A stretch of 64,000 nt of DNA from Siphonodentalium dalli (Eukaryota > Mollusca > Scaphopoda > Gadilida > Siphonodentaliidae), in the NCBI GenBank assembly GCA_032622095.1, contig CP136064.1, forward strand, positions 136,973,954 to 137,037,953, written 5' to 3'. Below the pieces are notes generated by a model. That model saw only the letters and a program-made list of their open reading frames with translations. It searched no databases and was not told where the DNA came from. Below are positions 46,761-57,890 of this stretch, in pieces; the first letter of the stretch is position 1; the number at the start of each line of letters is the position of its first letter. The position numbers and the translations under genes were made by a program.

Positions 46761-47260
46761 AAGGCGGTCTGCTATCAACATGCTGTTGTTAAGCCCCCAC
46801 CCCCGTTGTCAGCACGCCCCTGACAGTAAGAATTTAATATCTCTGACAATGTGGGTTGGAATAAATATGTTAATGTGTGCAAAAATGGATGTGGCGACAG
46901 GGGTTTGAACATTGAGGTGTTACCACCCCTCCCCAATTTTTGTCAAACTTTTCAACATTTTGGAATTTTCAATAACTTAAATTAATGTCGTGTCAGTCAT
47001 GAAATGCCTAACTGTTGAACATTTTGGTAAAAGTTAATGGGGCGGACAACCTTACCCGTATTGTCCCTGACCTGACAGTAAGATTGCCCACTCTAGGAGG
47101 TTGTGGGTTAGAACAAATAATTAGGGTGATCGCAACATGGATGTGGCGATAGAGGTCGAGGTATTACCCCTCCCCCCCCCAGATAATTTCAACATTTTAA
47201 ATTTCAATAACTTTATAAGTTGAACATCTTAGGCAAAATCTGTTTGAGATCATTTCGATA
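46761..47260 (+). repeat. Diverged ~290-bp tandem repeat
   Basis: CTGACAGTAAGA, GTGGGTT(G/A)GAA(T/C)AAA, AATGGATGTGGCGACAGGGG or ATGGATGTGGCGATAGAGG, TTACC(A)CCCCTCCCC recur starting at about 46820 and 47085. Part of the 40690 family is included. Confidence 0.65.
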
Positions 47261-50018
47261 GTTTACATTTCCAAATTTCTAATGAGTATCGTTTTGGTGA
47301 TTATTATGCGGTGAGCTAATTTCAAGATTTGGAATTTTCAATATCATAAGTTGAATTTCAGGCAAAATCTTTCTGAGATCGTCTGGATAGTTTCGGTTCC
47401 CAACAGATATGTAATATTTAGAGTACATTATATTATTTTCTACAAAGACTATATTATAGCTATTAAATGGTAGTGTGTTGGATTTCAAACTCAGCATCGA
47501 ATGGGAGACCAGATGAAACTTGGTCAAGTTGGGAAAACAGATTGGTTCACGGGTGGTTGCAATTTAACCCCTCAAAAAAGGAAGGCTTCTGTCAAAGTCC
47601 CTGACATATTACCCGTTCTCAAACCCCGTTCTTCATATCCATTCCGATTTGTCACCAAATGCTGAGATTTTTTATAAAGCAAGTTTTCAAACCGCTGTTT
47701 AATATTCATCGTACTAGTAAATGGGCATTGAAACACAAACACTCTGTATCGTTGATGATACGGCTGACAACAATTCAAAACATGCTAAAATAATTACTCG
47801 ATATCTTGCGAATTTACTAATATGTTCGGTCTCATATTTGCTGGTGAAAATTTCCAATGAGCAGAAACTTACCATGCGCTGGCTCTTGTGGGATCTGTGC
47901 AATTTTATTAATGAACTGATTGACAGTTTTGCTAGAAAATGACACCGACGAGAGTGAGCAGTACGTAGGCTTGGCGAGTTTTGAGAATCCGTGACCAATT
48001 GTTTGATTGAGACTATCCTGGGTATTGGGTATATAAGATAATTACCTGCTGTTCTCAGAGATATTCATGAGTTGAGAAATACTTCGCGCGCGCGCATAAC
48101 ACCTCCGCCTATCGGCGTCGGTGTCATCAGCACGTGCTCAAGTCCTTCCAACTCACGAATTCCTCGAGACCTGTATATGTAACGATTACGTACCACGTGC
48201 AAAGGTATGGTACCTATATATACTATCGGGAACCGTTCGATTAATTAAAGTACCATATGCATACATATTTATATATATTATTGGCAACCGGTCAAATAAT
48301 TAAAGTACTCTCGTGCATGCAAATGCATGTAGGAATTTCCCGGATTGGTCTGGTTCTTATATATCAAGATGTGTACAGTGTGTGACAATGTCAAGCTGCA
48401 CACAGAAAATGCATTGGGCTAACGTTAATATTCTCTGTTTCTTTCAGGACTTATTTACTTGCTATCCTGTTTCTGGATCTGGATATTTTGTGTATAAGCT
48501 ACGGTACTATACAAGCGGATTCGATCAAAGTTTACTCGTCTGTCGAAACCATCAACGGCTTGGGGATATGAACTTACATGTACCAGTATTCCAGCATCAT
48601 GGCAGCATGGTCTATATCGTGTTGCACATCGTTATATTGTGAATATTATTGCACGACTGACACCAGCGCGACCGACATAACACCATGTACGACATGAATT
48701 CGTCAGTTTATGGTTATTCACTTGGATGGAAATTCTTACTTGTCCTGTGTTGTGCATTCAATCGGATGCAAAAAAAAACTCGGCATTCATCGGTGTATCG
48801 ATAATCGGCACTGGAATGATGATGTGTGTTCATCTTGTTGTGGCAGTTATACATCTGATACATCAGTTATTAATAACGTAATGATAACCTATGAAAATGG
48901 TAAATTCCAGATATTCAAGGAGGTGAATATAAAATGGTTTCTCTCGCGATATGATTTCTTCAGAAGAATTGTCAATCAATGTCCTACAAAACAGTTGCTT
49001 CATACAAGCCAAGTTCCTGCATACATATATGCATGAGCCATGAGTACGCTGAATCCAGTTCATGACAGATCATGGAATGATGAAAATATTATATTTCATA
49101 TAATATGTTGGGTTTTGTATACATAAATTAATCTTTATGGATCCATGGGTTTAATTTCTCCCAGATAAATCATTCCAACATATGCAACAAGTGGCATACA
49201 TATGTGCATAGATACAAATAAGCTTAGTAATTGCTCATTTCATAATATGTCAACAGATAAAATTAATTGCTGTACATGCATGTATTGAATTTATATAATC
49301 AGAATCTACAGTATCATGGACTAATTAGAAAACGGATTGCAAAAACGCGATATTCTTTCTTATGTGACATTGTATATCACCATGCACAGAGTTCCCTCTA
49401 TATAATAGCACTGGTACGCACATGAGCAATTACTAGGTTTAATTTAATCATATGTACTTTGAGCCCTTTCAAATTTTGCACATCTACATCAGATCACCCT
49501 CCTGAATAATGATGTTCGAAAAAGATGTAACCTGACCAAAGTTTAAAGCCACATAATGTTTGAATATTTTGTTCCCAACATTATCGAGAGCACAAAATCG
49601 CAAATTAAGCTGAAATAAAGACATTTCTTTTGTATGGTAAAGGGATATATAAGCTAACAAAAATATGTAGCATTTTCGATAACTTTATTCAGGAGACCAA
49701 TAACAAATATTTTTCTTTATAGTGAGTAGATGGTCAAGATTCTTAAAATCAACAACTAATGACATGTCATTTTGTCTTTATTTAAATCGGCATACACTTT
49801 TTTTTCTATATGTTTCATTTTATTCTGGTTTCATATTTGTGAAATTGAATGTTGTTTCCAATTATAATACTTTGAAGTTGCAAACATTATGTGGGACTTT
49901 AAATTTATTGGTATGTTGTATCTCATCGGATGTTAATTTTATAAGGACGCCCTAATGTGAGGGGAATCGACCCTACGAATGGAGCCTCGATCCGTCCCTG
50001 TCAATGCCCAAACACAAC
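47261..50018. other. Unassigned interior of the TIR segment
   Basis: No recognised gene. A ~72-bp duplication lies at 48210-48310 (GGGAACCGTTCGATTAATTAAAG against GGCAACCGGTCAAATAATTAAAG). The open frames at 48313-48642 and 48710-49036 contain several Cys residues but match nothing I know; they could be exons or chance. Confidence 0.4.
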
Positions 50019-50660
50019 GTTGGCCCAACGTTGCCCCAACGTCGTATTCTTAGTGGAATTCACCGTTGATTCGACGTCGTTTCAACGTCGGGTGCCCGAC
50101 GGCGCACCAACGTCGGCTCGACGTCGAACCACCGTCGAGTCGACGACGGGATCCGACGCCGAGCCAGCGGCAACAGCCATAGTTGGATTCCAACGTTGAT
50201 AGAAATGACGTTGGCCCAACGTTGGCCCAACGTCGTATTATTAGTGGAATTCACCGTTGGTTCGACGTCGTTTCAACGTCCGGTGCCCGACGGCGCACCA
50301 ACGTCGGATCGACGTCGAACCACCGTCGAGTCGACGACGGGATCCGACGTCGAGCCGACGCCGAGCCAGCGGCAACAACCATAGTTGGCTCAACGTTGGA
50401 TTCCAACGTTGATAGAAATGACGTTGGCCCAACGTTGGCCCAACGTCGTATTATTAGTGGAATTCACCGTTGGTTCGACGTCGTTTCAACGTCGGGTGCC
50501 CGACGGCGCACCAACGTCGGCTCGACGTCGAACCACCGTCGAGTCGACGACGGGATCCGACGTCGAGCCGACGCCGAGCCAGCGGCAACAGCCATAGTTG
50601 GGCCAACGTTGGATTCCAACGTTGGCCCAACGATAGAAATGACGTTGGCCCAACGTGGGT
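50019..50660 (+). repeat. Right subterminal array, about 200-bp unit, three copies
   Basis: Units run ACGTTGGCCCAACGT, GTGGAATTCACCGTTG, TTCGACGTCGTTTCAACGTC, GACGGCGCACCAACGTCG, ACCACCGTCGAGTCGACG, GGATCCGACG, AGCCAGCGGCAACA and TTGATAGAAATG, starting near 50022, 50210 and 50422. The last two are over 95% identical. GC-rich and dense in CpG, unlike its surroundings. The long Arg-rich frames are by-products. Confidence 0.92.
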
Positions 50661-50673
50661 GTGCTATCTGGGT

Positions 50674-51120
50674 TATTTACTAAACTACATTCTTCATCCA
50701 ATGAACGAATTTAATACGCTATTTCAATCAGACGAAACCATGCTGGGATTCATGCAGACTGTGATGGAAAGGTTGTTAAGGAAATTCCTAGGAAAGTTCG
50801 TGAAAAGCATCGTGATAAAAACAGTGACACTATCACCTCGGTACGATATGAGTTAACAGAAAATCAACTTCCGGATGACAGCGCGCGCATACATCGAGGA
50901 AGTCAAAGGGCAAATAAGCCCAAGAGAAGTGAAAACATTTTATGACAGTGCGCGTACGTTCTATCAGTCAATTGTTGACAAAATGATTCAGAAATTTCCC
51001 TTTGAGGAACACATATTTGATGATTTGACCATTCTTAATCCAAAGGAACAAGCCAGGGACAATGTTACGGAATCATCGTTGATAAGTTTGTCAAAACGCT
51101 TTGGGCTAATTCTAGTCTGA
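50674..51120 (+). pseudogene. hAT-transposase-like remnant (pre-dimerisation region)
   Basis: The frame at 50674-50853 gives YLLNYILHPMNEFNTLFQSD and MERLLRKFLGKFVK. After a frame change, 50875-51120 gives EEVKGQISPREVKTFYDSAR, FYQSIVDKMIQKFPFEE, DDLTILNPKEQ and LSKRFGLI. Order and spacing match the C-terminal half of hAT-derived proteins of the ZNF862-like kind, just before their dimerisation segment, which is absent here. Similarity starts exactly where the 8.35-kb TIR segment ends, so the N-terminal part has been cut off. No partner half was found left of 42322. Confidence 0.65.
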
Positions 51121-51964
51121 ATACATACTGTCTAATTACATTGACAGTATGAAGTTCCAAGAGCCTGTGACACATCGCGCAAGATCGCGACAGGAATAAC
51201 GAAGATCATATAGCAATTTATAGGCATATGCATATATAAATACGCTAACGCCGCGTATCATTATCATCAGTGGCATGTAATCTCAAAGAATATTCAAACA
51301 AACCATGTGTTTCTGATTGTATCTTGGACGAAATAACTTGATTAAAATCTACACATTCCGAGGTAAAAAACCGACAATACCTGACAACGGGTTCAGTCAT
51401 GCGCAGTCAAAGCGGTAAACAGTTGTACAAAAAGTAGTATCAACCGAAACGGACAAATCATGTTTCAATGTTCCGGAAAATGACGAAAGTTCGCCCTGTC
51501 TAATGAATTATTCGATGGCTTATACTACGGTAACCAAATGGGTATCTATACACCGCCCGAGGACATTCATCAGTGCCCAATGAGCCATCTAGGGCTTGAG
51601 CCCGCTATCCTATGTTTTAGTATTGGTGTTAGTAGTGGTACACATAATATCAATATATCGGTGAATATTTTTCGGCACATCATGTCGATTGTGTATTCGT
51701 GTTATTCGGTCGATATTTCGGGAATGTCCAGTTTGTTAGTGGTTTAAGATAGATTTGCCTTGGTTGATGGGTAGTTATTTGAGGACTTGCATTACTACAA
51801 GAGGGTGTGGCCAATTCACTGTGATATCCTGTCGACGAGCAGTACGTCTCAAAGAGCCCTTTGAAAACATAATTCATAATTACCTGATGGGGCGCTGAAA
51901 TGTGCTTTCGGTTATACTGGAACAAGTTTATCTGAAATGTGCTTTTTGTTAGTTCGCGTAGCCT
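51121..51964. other. Unassigned stretch
   Basis: A short perfect hairpin CATACTGTC ... GACAGTATG lies at 51124-51151, right after the hAT stop. No other feature is seen; the open frames are short and unmatched. Confidence 0.4.
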
Positions 51965-53297
51965 GATCGACCTCGCGTAAAAAGTGATTTAGCGTTTGCT
52001 GGGGAGTAGCTTCCTCAGATTAAGTTCAGTTATGAGACTGGAATTACTAAATCTGGTTAGTGTCAGGTCAGCGAGTTCTTGGAGCCTCTGTTTTATGTAT
52101 GGGATTTCAGCAGTTAAATGGAGGACCCGGGTGGGGGGGGGGGTGGGGGGGGGGGGGGTAAGGCGTATTTCGAAAAGGGCTTTTCTAAGTGCTGCGTTTT
52201 GTACCCGCTGCATTCTGAGTAAGTTTGTTTGGTTGCACTTTGTAGTAATTATTGCCCCGTATTCCATGACTGGGCGAATGAATTGTTTATATAATTTGAT
52301 TAGGGTGGTTGGGTTGACCACCCCCACCCAGTGCCCGAAGTCTCGTTAGGAGTGCGGTTCTTTGTAAAGCTTTAGTTGAAATGTTCTGTATATGCTTGTT
52401 GAGTGTGAAGTGTTCGTCTAGTGTGAATCCTAATAAAGTTGCTTCTTTGTTTTGTTTTATTGGTTCGTTAAATAGCGTGAGTTTTGGCTTTGAGCTGCAA
52501 GTTAGGTTTCCAAATACTACCAATTGTGTTTTATTTGCATTTAGTTTTATTCTCTACTTGGAACACCATTATTTTAAGTTCTGTAAGTTGTTTTTGCAGT
52601 AAAAGTTCGATTAATTTATTTCCTTTTGCTAATATTAATGTCATCTGCAAATTGTGATGCTTGTACACTGTGTGTAGGATCTATTGGTATATCGTTTACA
52701 TAGATTAAAAAAGGAGAGGACTTAATGACTGATCCCTGGGGGGTACCAGCTTTAAGATTGACTTTTTCGGAGATTTCATCATTTATCTTTACTGCGATGT
52801 TTCTGTGTGTTAAGAACGATGAGAGAAGTCTAACTATTGTTTGTGGTAGTTACATTTATGTGCGTGTTCTGAGTTTGTATCTGAGCCCATTGTGCCATAC
52901 AGTCGAAAGCTTTTTCTACATCGAGGAATAAGGACCCAGTTTCCCAGTACTTGCTTATTGCCGTTCTGATATCTTCTGTTAATCGATATACATGTTCTAT
53001 GCCCTCTTTCCCACTTCTATAAGCCCGTTGATATTTGTTGAAAAAATTAATGCTCTCTAGGCGAGTCTTTATACAGGTGCTAATGATTCTTTCAAAAAGT
53101 TTACCAGTGCATTTTAATAAGCTGATGGGTCTATAGTTGGTTGGGATTGTATGGTCCTTGCCGGGTTTAGGAATCATTGTCCCGATTGCAGTTTTCCCGC
53201 TGTCAAGGGTGGCGGGGGGACACAGTAATTTAAATGTGGCATTGCAGCCAATCAGATTGATAGTCACAACCGGATGTGGGGACAATGTGTCTTGTAA
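51965..53297 (-). mobile_element. Jockey-like LINE fragment C (RT to C-terminus)
   Basis: Minus strand: IPKPGKDHTIPTNYRPISLL, then KLFERII, RAYRSGKEGIEHVYRL and SLFLDVEKAFDCMAQW match Jockey-clade RT. The region with FLIYVNDIPI and QFADDI (catalytic box at 52640-52651) follows in another frame. LGFTLDEHFTLNKHI, LIKLYKQFIRPVMEYGAI and LRMQRVQNAALR form the C-terminal part. Several frame changes and an internal loss after AFDC make it dead. Its 5' end is cut at 53300, where duplication copy 2 begins. Confidence 0.88.
52131..52158 (+). repeat. G-run inside LINE C
   Basis: A nearly pure G tract (GGGTGGGG, then longer G runs broken by single T) with several runs of four or more G, able to form G-quadruplexes. 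In the LINE frame it reads as a Pro/Thr-rich patch (TPPPPTPPPT), so it appears to be an expansion inside the C-terminal coding part. Confidence 0.85.
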
Positions 53298-53609
53298 CGG
53301 GGTCTACCCCTCCACCAAAATTAGTTTTGTCCGGTATCACAAGCATTTGGACAAGAAGTCAAGATGATTGAAATTGAATCCTTGATCAGTCCTCTTGGCG
53401 AGTCTTGCCAGCATTGGGCAACAATGAAACATGCGAGAGATCAATCACTGAATCAACTGGACGACAGCCATCACTCTCCGGTTGAGAATTATCACTTGTA
53501 AATAAATGTATGTTGTATATCTGAATTTAGAGCACGTTTCCATCGGTTATAATCTGTATGCGTCCAGTGTGACTTTACTGTTGACATTTAATTTCTCAAT
53601 GTCATCGTG

Positions 53610-53768
53610 TCATTGTAGGATCACCGGTGGAATTGGGAACAAACTTCGCCTATTAGCGTAATTATGTGCCGAATTCAGCCTCCTACCACCTGTTCTACCT
53701 CTAGTGTGTTTAGTTCCTTTCTTCTTTTTGCCAAATTGTTGAATTGTTTTGGCTTTTCTCGCCGTCAT
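53610..53768 (-). CDS. Short basic ORF, possible first exon (copy 2)
   Basis: Same 52-codon frame as 38058-38216 (MTARKAKTIQQFGKKKKGTK at the start), kept open after duplication, with the same TGCGCATGCGCA and CACGTG words upstream (53853-53892). Because the duplication looks recent, an intact frame is weak evidence for function. Confidence 0.28.
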   Translation of the reverse strand: MTARKAKTIQQFGKKKKGTKHTRGRTGGRRLNSAHNYANRRSLFPIPPVILQ

Positions 53769-54701
53769 TTTCGTAAATGAAAGCTGTTGTCAAATAAAAT
53801 GCAGATGAAATTTAAATTTGATTTCTTGACCGCCGAATGACCGGAATGTGGTCTGCGCATGCGCATGTAGTCATCGTCACAGTCACGTGTTAGCTTTTAG
53901 CCAATCGTATGCTCAGTTCTAGGATATCACTTGATTTAGACAGGGATTTCCCAATAAAATGATGACATCAGAGGACAATGTTTACACACAGCGAGATGAG
54001 ATTAAATTCCCCATACACGAACACGTGGGCAGAAAACCGCAAGCATTTACTTTGGGAGATTTACAGTGGGTCGATAATCACACGTATATACAGTTAAACT
54101 TTGTTATTTTTGATAGATTTTAGGTTAAATTAAAAAACAGATAGCAGGTACATATAAATGTACTTCTCCGAGAATGTTAAAAACAATTTTTATCTGTTCA
54201 TCATTATTTTATTGTCACGAAATTACGCTAACTATCGAAGTTTTGCCATAAAAAAAACCCCGATAAAAATAATTCTATTTGGGAGTATTGCACGTCAAAA
54301 TTACGGTTTAGAAACGATTTTTATTATACTTTCTGATCTGCGTCGTCAAACTACTATCATACAACATTTCTATATTCGTAATGGCCATTTTTTGACTGCA
54401 GGTGTGTTTGGAAACACAATCATTGAAGCTTTCATATACGCCAATTTCAATATACGTGATAGCGACCAATTTTCATTGTTTCTATGACAAACATTTTGCA
54501 GTTAATAAATTGTAGATATACATACTCATATATCTTTATTTTAGCACAAAAGATTCATAAATCGGAATATAAAAAACAGAAAAACGAAATACCGGTAATT
54601 TCAAAATTGAAAAAGTTCATATTTAATATAAGACGGCAATTATATAGTACAAATGTGCGAGGCTCTGAGCAATATTCCTGAACATATCCATATCAAAGTT
54701 T

Positions 54702-55080
54702 GATAAGTGTGGTATAAGTATTGATAAATTTTTCCAAAGTTCCATAAGTGTACCTTTAAGTGTGGGGCAGTGTTCCCAAAACATTTTAAAAGTATAAGTA
54801 TCATCAGTGTGTCATAAGTGTAGAGAGAACTTTTCAAAGTACCATAAGTGTAGCTGTAAGTGTGGGCAGCATGCCCAAAGATTTTCAAAGTCTCAAAAGT
54901 GTAGAGCAAGTGTACACTTATTACAACACTTACACTACACTTACGAAATAAGTGTACATTTCGAAAAAAAGTGAGTGTGGTACAAGTGTACTGAATTAAA
55001 AAAAGAAAAGCTACAAGTGTACTATAAGTGTATACCTGAACTACACTTACAATGAAAGTGTACACTTAGAAAATATAAGG
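54702..55080 (+). repeat. Minisatellite C in duplication copy 2
   Basis: ATAAGTGTA-type units, almost base-for-base as in copy 1. The overlapping 141-codon minus frame differs from that of copy 1 at a single residue, which reflects the youth of the duplication. Confidence 0.85.
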
Positions 55081-55450
55081 GTAATGTTTTCTATTTGACT
55101 CATAGAATATGGTTGTAGTGATATTTTTATTTATGATATTATGTTAACAATTATTTTACCATTTCCAAATATAACCTTCAGGACCACTATCTACCTTTTC
55201 ATTCCAAAGGCTTGTCTCTATCATTATATATTCTCAGCTAATTTATCTAATTTAATGTTTTATCACACTCCAAATAAATTCTGACTGAAAAGTGAACTTT
55301 GAATGAATAATATCATGAATGATTATATGGCATGGTTCATGACTGTTGTAAATTTCAAGAGATTGTATCATTAATGATGATAATATTGTCAAAAGTTGAA
55401 GCCTTTGCAGTGTCATTAGAGATTGTCACCTTTTAAATACAAAACAATTG

Positions 55451-56050
55451 CAACCTTGGTAAAGCTTGGTAAAGCTGTGTTGCAACCTTGGCCAAGGTCA
55501 TTTACAACCTTAGTAAAGCTTGGTAAAGTTAGGTTGGAAAGCTTGGTAAAGCTTGGAAAAGCTAGGCTGGAACCTTGGTAAAGCTTGGTAAAGCTTGGCT
55601 GGAACCTTGGTAAAGCTTGAAAAAGCTAGACTGGAAGCTTGGTAAAGCTATGTAAAGCTAGGCTGGAACCTTGGTAAAGCTTGGTAAAGCTAGGTAAAGC
55701 TAGGCTGGAACCTTGGTAAAGCTTGGTAAAGCTAGGTAAAACTAGGCTGGAACCTTGGTAAAGCTTGGTAAAGCTAGGTAAAGCTAGATTGGAAACCTTG
55801 GTAAAGCTTGGTAAAGTTATGATTAAGTTTTTGAAAAGCTTGGAAATCCTTGGATAAGCTCGGTTTAATTTGCTGAGGTATTCCAAGGTGTTCCGAACTT
55901 GAAACTGGCTAATACAGCCCCAAGGATTTCCCAGCTTTTCCAAGGTCTCTAATCCTAGGATATCCTAGGAATTCCAAGGAATTTTCCTAACTTTTCCAAG
56001 CTTTTATTCCTAGGATATTCTAGGAATTCCTTGGATATCCTAGGACATTT
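55451..56050 (+). repeat. Minisatellite B in duplication copy 2
   Basis: Units of GGCTGGAACCTTGGTAAAGC and TTGGTAAAGCTA, fewer than in copy 1. It ends with the TCCTAGGATAT(C/T)CTAGGAAT units. Confidence 0.9.
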
Positions 56051-56959
56051 TGGTAAGGGTTGTTTGGTACTGGTATAATAATATTGATTTCTAGGCAGCC
56101 TGTGTGGGGGAAATGTTGGATGTAATGGGGAGAGGGTGGAGTTTTGATCCCCTACTTTAAAGAAAATTTAAACAGCTGAAAAGTTCATGTCTGATACAAC
56201 ATTAGTTGTAGATTAGATGTTCACACCAAAAAATTTCATGTCTGATACAACATTAGTTGTAGGTTTTCCAGTATTGTTTTCTTAACCACCACTTATCCAG
56301 GTGAAATCATGCCCTGATTTTTCAAAGAAAAATTGGGGTATATTGGATATTGGGGGGGTACATGTATATTGATATTCTAGATGAATGGGTCTCATAGTTG
56401 GGGATTCACATTTGTTCTAATAGGGGCAGAGATAAGAGATTTAACTCTCCTCTATGTTGTTTGGTACTGGTATAATAATATTGATTTCTAAGAAGCTTGG
56501 TGGGGGCAACATTTTAGGGACTGGGAGTGTAGAGGGATGGAGTTTTTATCCCCTGCTTTGATCAAATTTTAAACAGTTGAAAATTTCATGCCTGATACAA
56601 CATTAGTTGTAGATTAGATATTCAGAAATAGATTAGAATTGTTCTCATATTTTGGTTTGATTTTCCAACATGTATGTTTTTAAATCAACAGTCCATATGT
56701 TCCTACTTCAGGTTAAACTGTTGGACAGAATTGGCCAAACATTTTAACTTTAATATGGGGATGTCAGGTTGGTAATTTTCAAAAGTTTGAGAGCTCGAAG
56801 TATTGGTACCATGTAAAATTCAACCTAAGAGGGATGTGCGATAAATAAAATATTTTCTATCTGATCGGAACCAAATTTTATATATGAATTTCGCAGCACA
56901 AAAGACAGATCGAATTCGAATATGGGTTTGATCCGACTAGTTTTAACCGAGTTATGGCC

Positions 56960-57233
56960 CTTTTTCGAAAAAATATTCACTCTTAAAAAAAAAAAAAGAT
57001 TTAGATTTAATAATTCCTTCCTCAATTCAAAAAAAAATTAAGAATTTTTTTTTTTTTTTTTAAATAATTAAACATAATTTTTTTTTTAAGTTAGAAAACT
57101 TTGAAGAACTAACACCGTTATAACTCTGCCAAGGTTACCCCGTGACCAAACTTTCTTTTATGATTCCGATCATAGTAATTTACTATCGCCAAGGGATGGG
57201 TTAACATCTGCCGATCGTGATCGGCCCCTCGTT
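56960..57233 (+). repeat. A/T-rich end of the dispersed repeat beside LINE B
   Basis: A long poly-T at 57045-57062 is followed by ACTTTGAAGAACTAACACCG, which resembles 34857-34882, then CATAGTAATTTACTATCG and GATCGTGATCGGCCCCTCG, where it stops at the LINE B border. It may be the far end of the repeat whose start lies at 33636. Confidence 0.5.
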
Positions 57234-57890
57234 AAAGACTGAAATAACTTTCGCCAGTTTCATGTCATCTGGAAATTTTCCCGCTTTGAATGAACGATTA
57301 ATTATGTGGACCAGTGGTTGTGCTACTTCATTAATTGTTGTTTTCATAAGTTTGCTGGAAATATGATCTAAATCGAGAGTATGTTTTGGTTTTATTTTGA
57401 ATGCTGTTAGGATTATTTCTTGCTCATTTGTGGGGAGAAGTTTATAATATTTGGATAATGACCAGTATAAAGATAATCTGCATGTGATTTTTCAGTGTGT
57501 GATATCGAGTTGACTATATTGTGTCCTATATTAACAAAGAATGTATTGAAATGCGATGCAATCTCTTTTGGGTCAGATATGCGTTCGCCTTTGATGATGA
57601 ATTCATTTGGTGGTGTGAGTGATGATTTATTTTTGCCGAATATACCTCTAAGGATTTTCCATGTTGGCCCTGTTTTTGTTGAAAATATTCTTATAGTAAA
57701 GCGATGTACTCTTTCTAATAACTTTATTATATACATTACAGAATATTTTATATTTTTGCATATTTAGAACGGTAGGATTGTATAGTTTCGTTCTATATAG
57801 TTTGTTTTTTGTACGTGAAGACGTTATTTATTTAAAGACTCCAGAAGTGATACATGGATTTTGTTTTGTGAATCTTTTAGGTATATGAGT
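57234..57890 (-). mobile_element. LINE B, 5' part (linker and N-terminal RT)
   Basis: Minus strand: an EN-RT linker (LYRTKLYNPTVLNMQKYK) in shifted frames, then KILRGIFGKNKSS, NEFIIKGERISDPKEIASHF and NTFFVNIGHNIVNSI, then KHTLDLDHISSKLMK and PDDMKLAKVISVFN. Similarity ends at 57234, in the segment just before the KGD motif of RT. The LINE B 3' part at 33640 begins exactly at KGD in the same orientation. Stops show it is dead. Confidence 0.82.

Larger units (their letters stand above)
42322..50672. mobile_element. Candidate 8.35-kb TIR element with subterminal arrays
   Basis: The left end CCCAGATAGCACAC, two bases, ACGTTGGGCCAACGT is matched at the right end in inverted form with only those two bases different: 29 of 31 positions. 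Just inside each end lie arrays built on the palindromic words ACGTTGGCCCAACGT and ACGTCG. No transposase, integrase or helicase was recognised among frames up to 109 codons. The flanks (ACTT left, TTATTT right) give at most a 2-bp TT duplication. It may be one non-autonomous or gutted transposon, or two separate ends brought together. The right end abuts an hAT-like frame. Confidence 0.55.
53301..56959 (+). repeat. Segmental duplication, copy 2
   Basis: Counterpart of 37749-41902 with scattered substitutions. It starts GGTCTACCCCTCCACC directly after LINE C. The B array is about 116 bp shorter. After GGGATGTGC at 56839 it jumps to GATAAATAAAATATTT, skipping the segment equivalent to 41404-41784. 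The end continues into GGCCCTTTTTCG, which copy 1 lacks. Confidence 0.92.

Noticed and set aside
48313-49036. Cys-containing frames at 48313-48642 and 48710-49036 as exons
   Set aside because: No family resemblance and no convincing splice sites or coding bias; kept only as unassigned.
50183-50683. 166-codon Arg-rich frame
   Set aside because: Translation of the right subterminal array; other frames of the same DNA are also open and rich in Arg.
51996-52349. 117-codon plus-strand frame
   Set aside because: Antisense shadow of the LINE C C-terminal coding region.
37749-56959. The two duplication copies as LTRs of a giant retroelement
   Set aside because: No TG...CA ends, primer-binding site or polypurine tract was seen. 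The content between them is unrelated nested repeats with LINE C in antisense.
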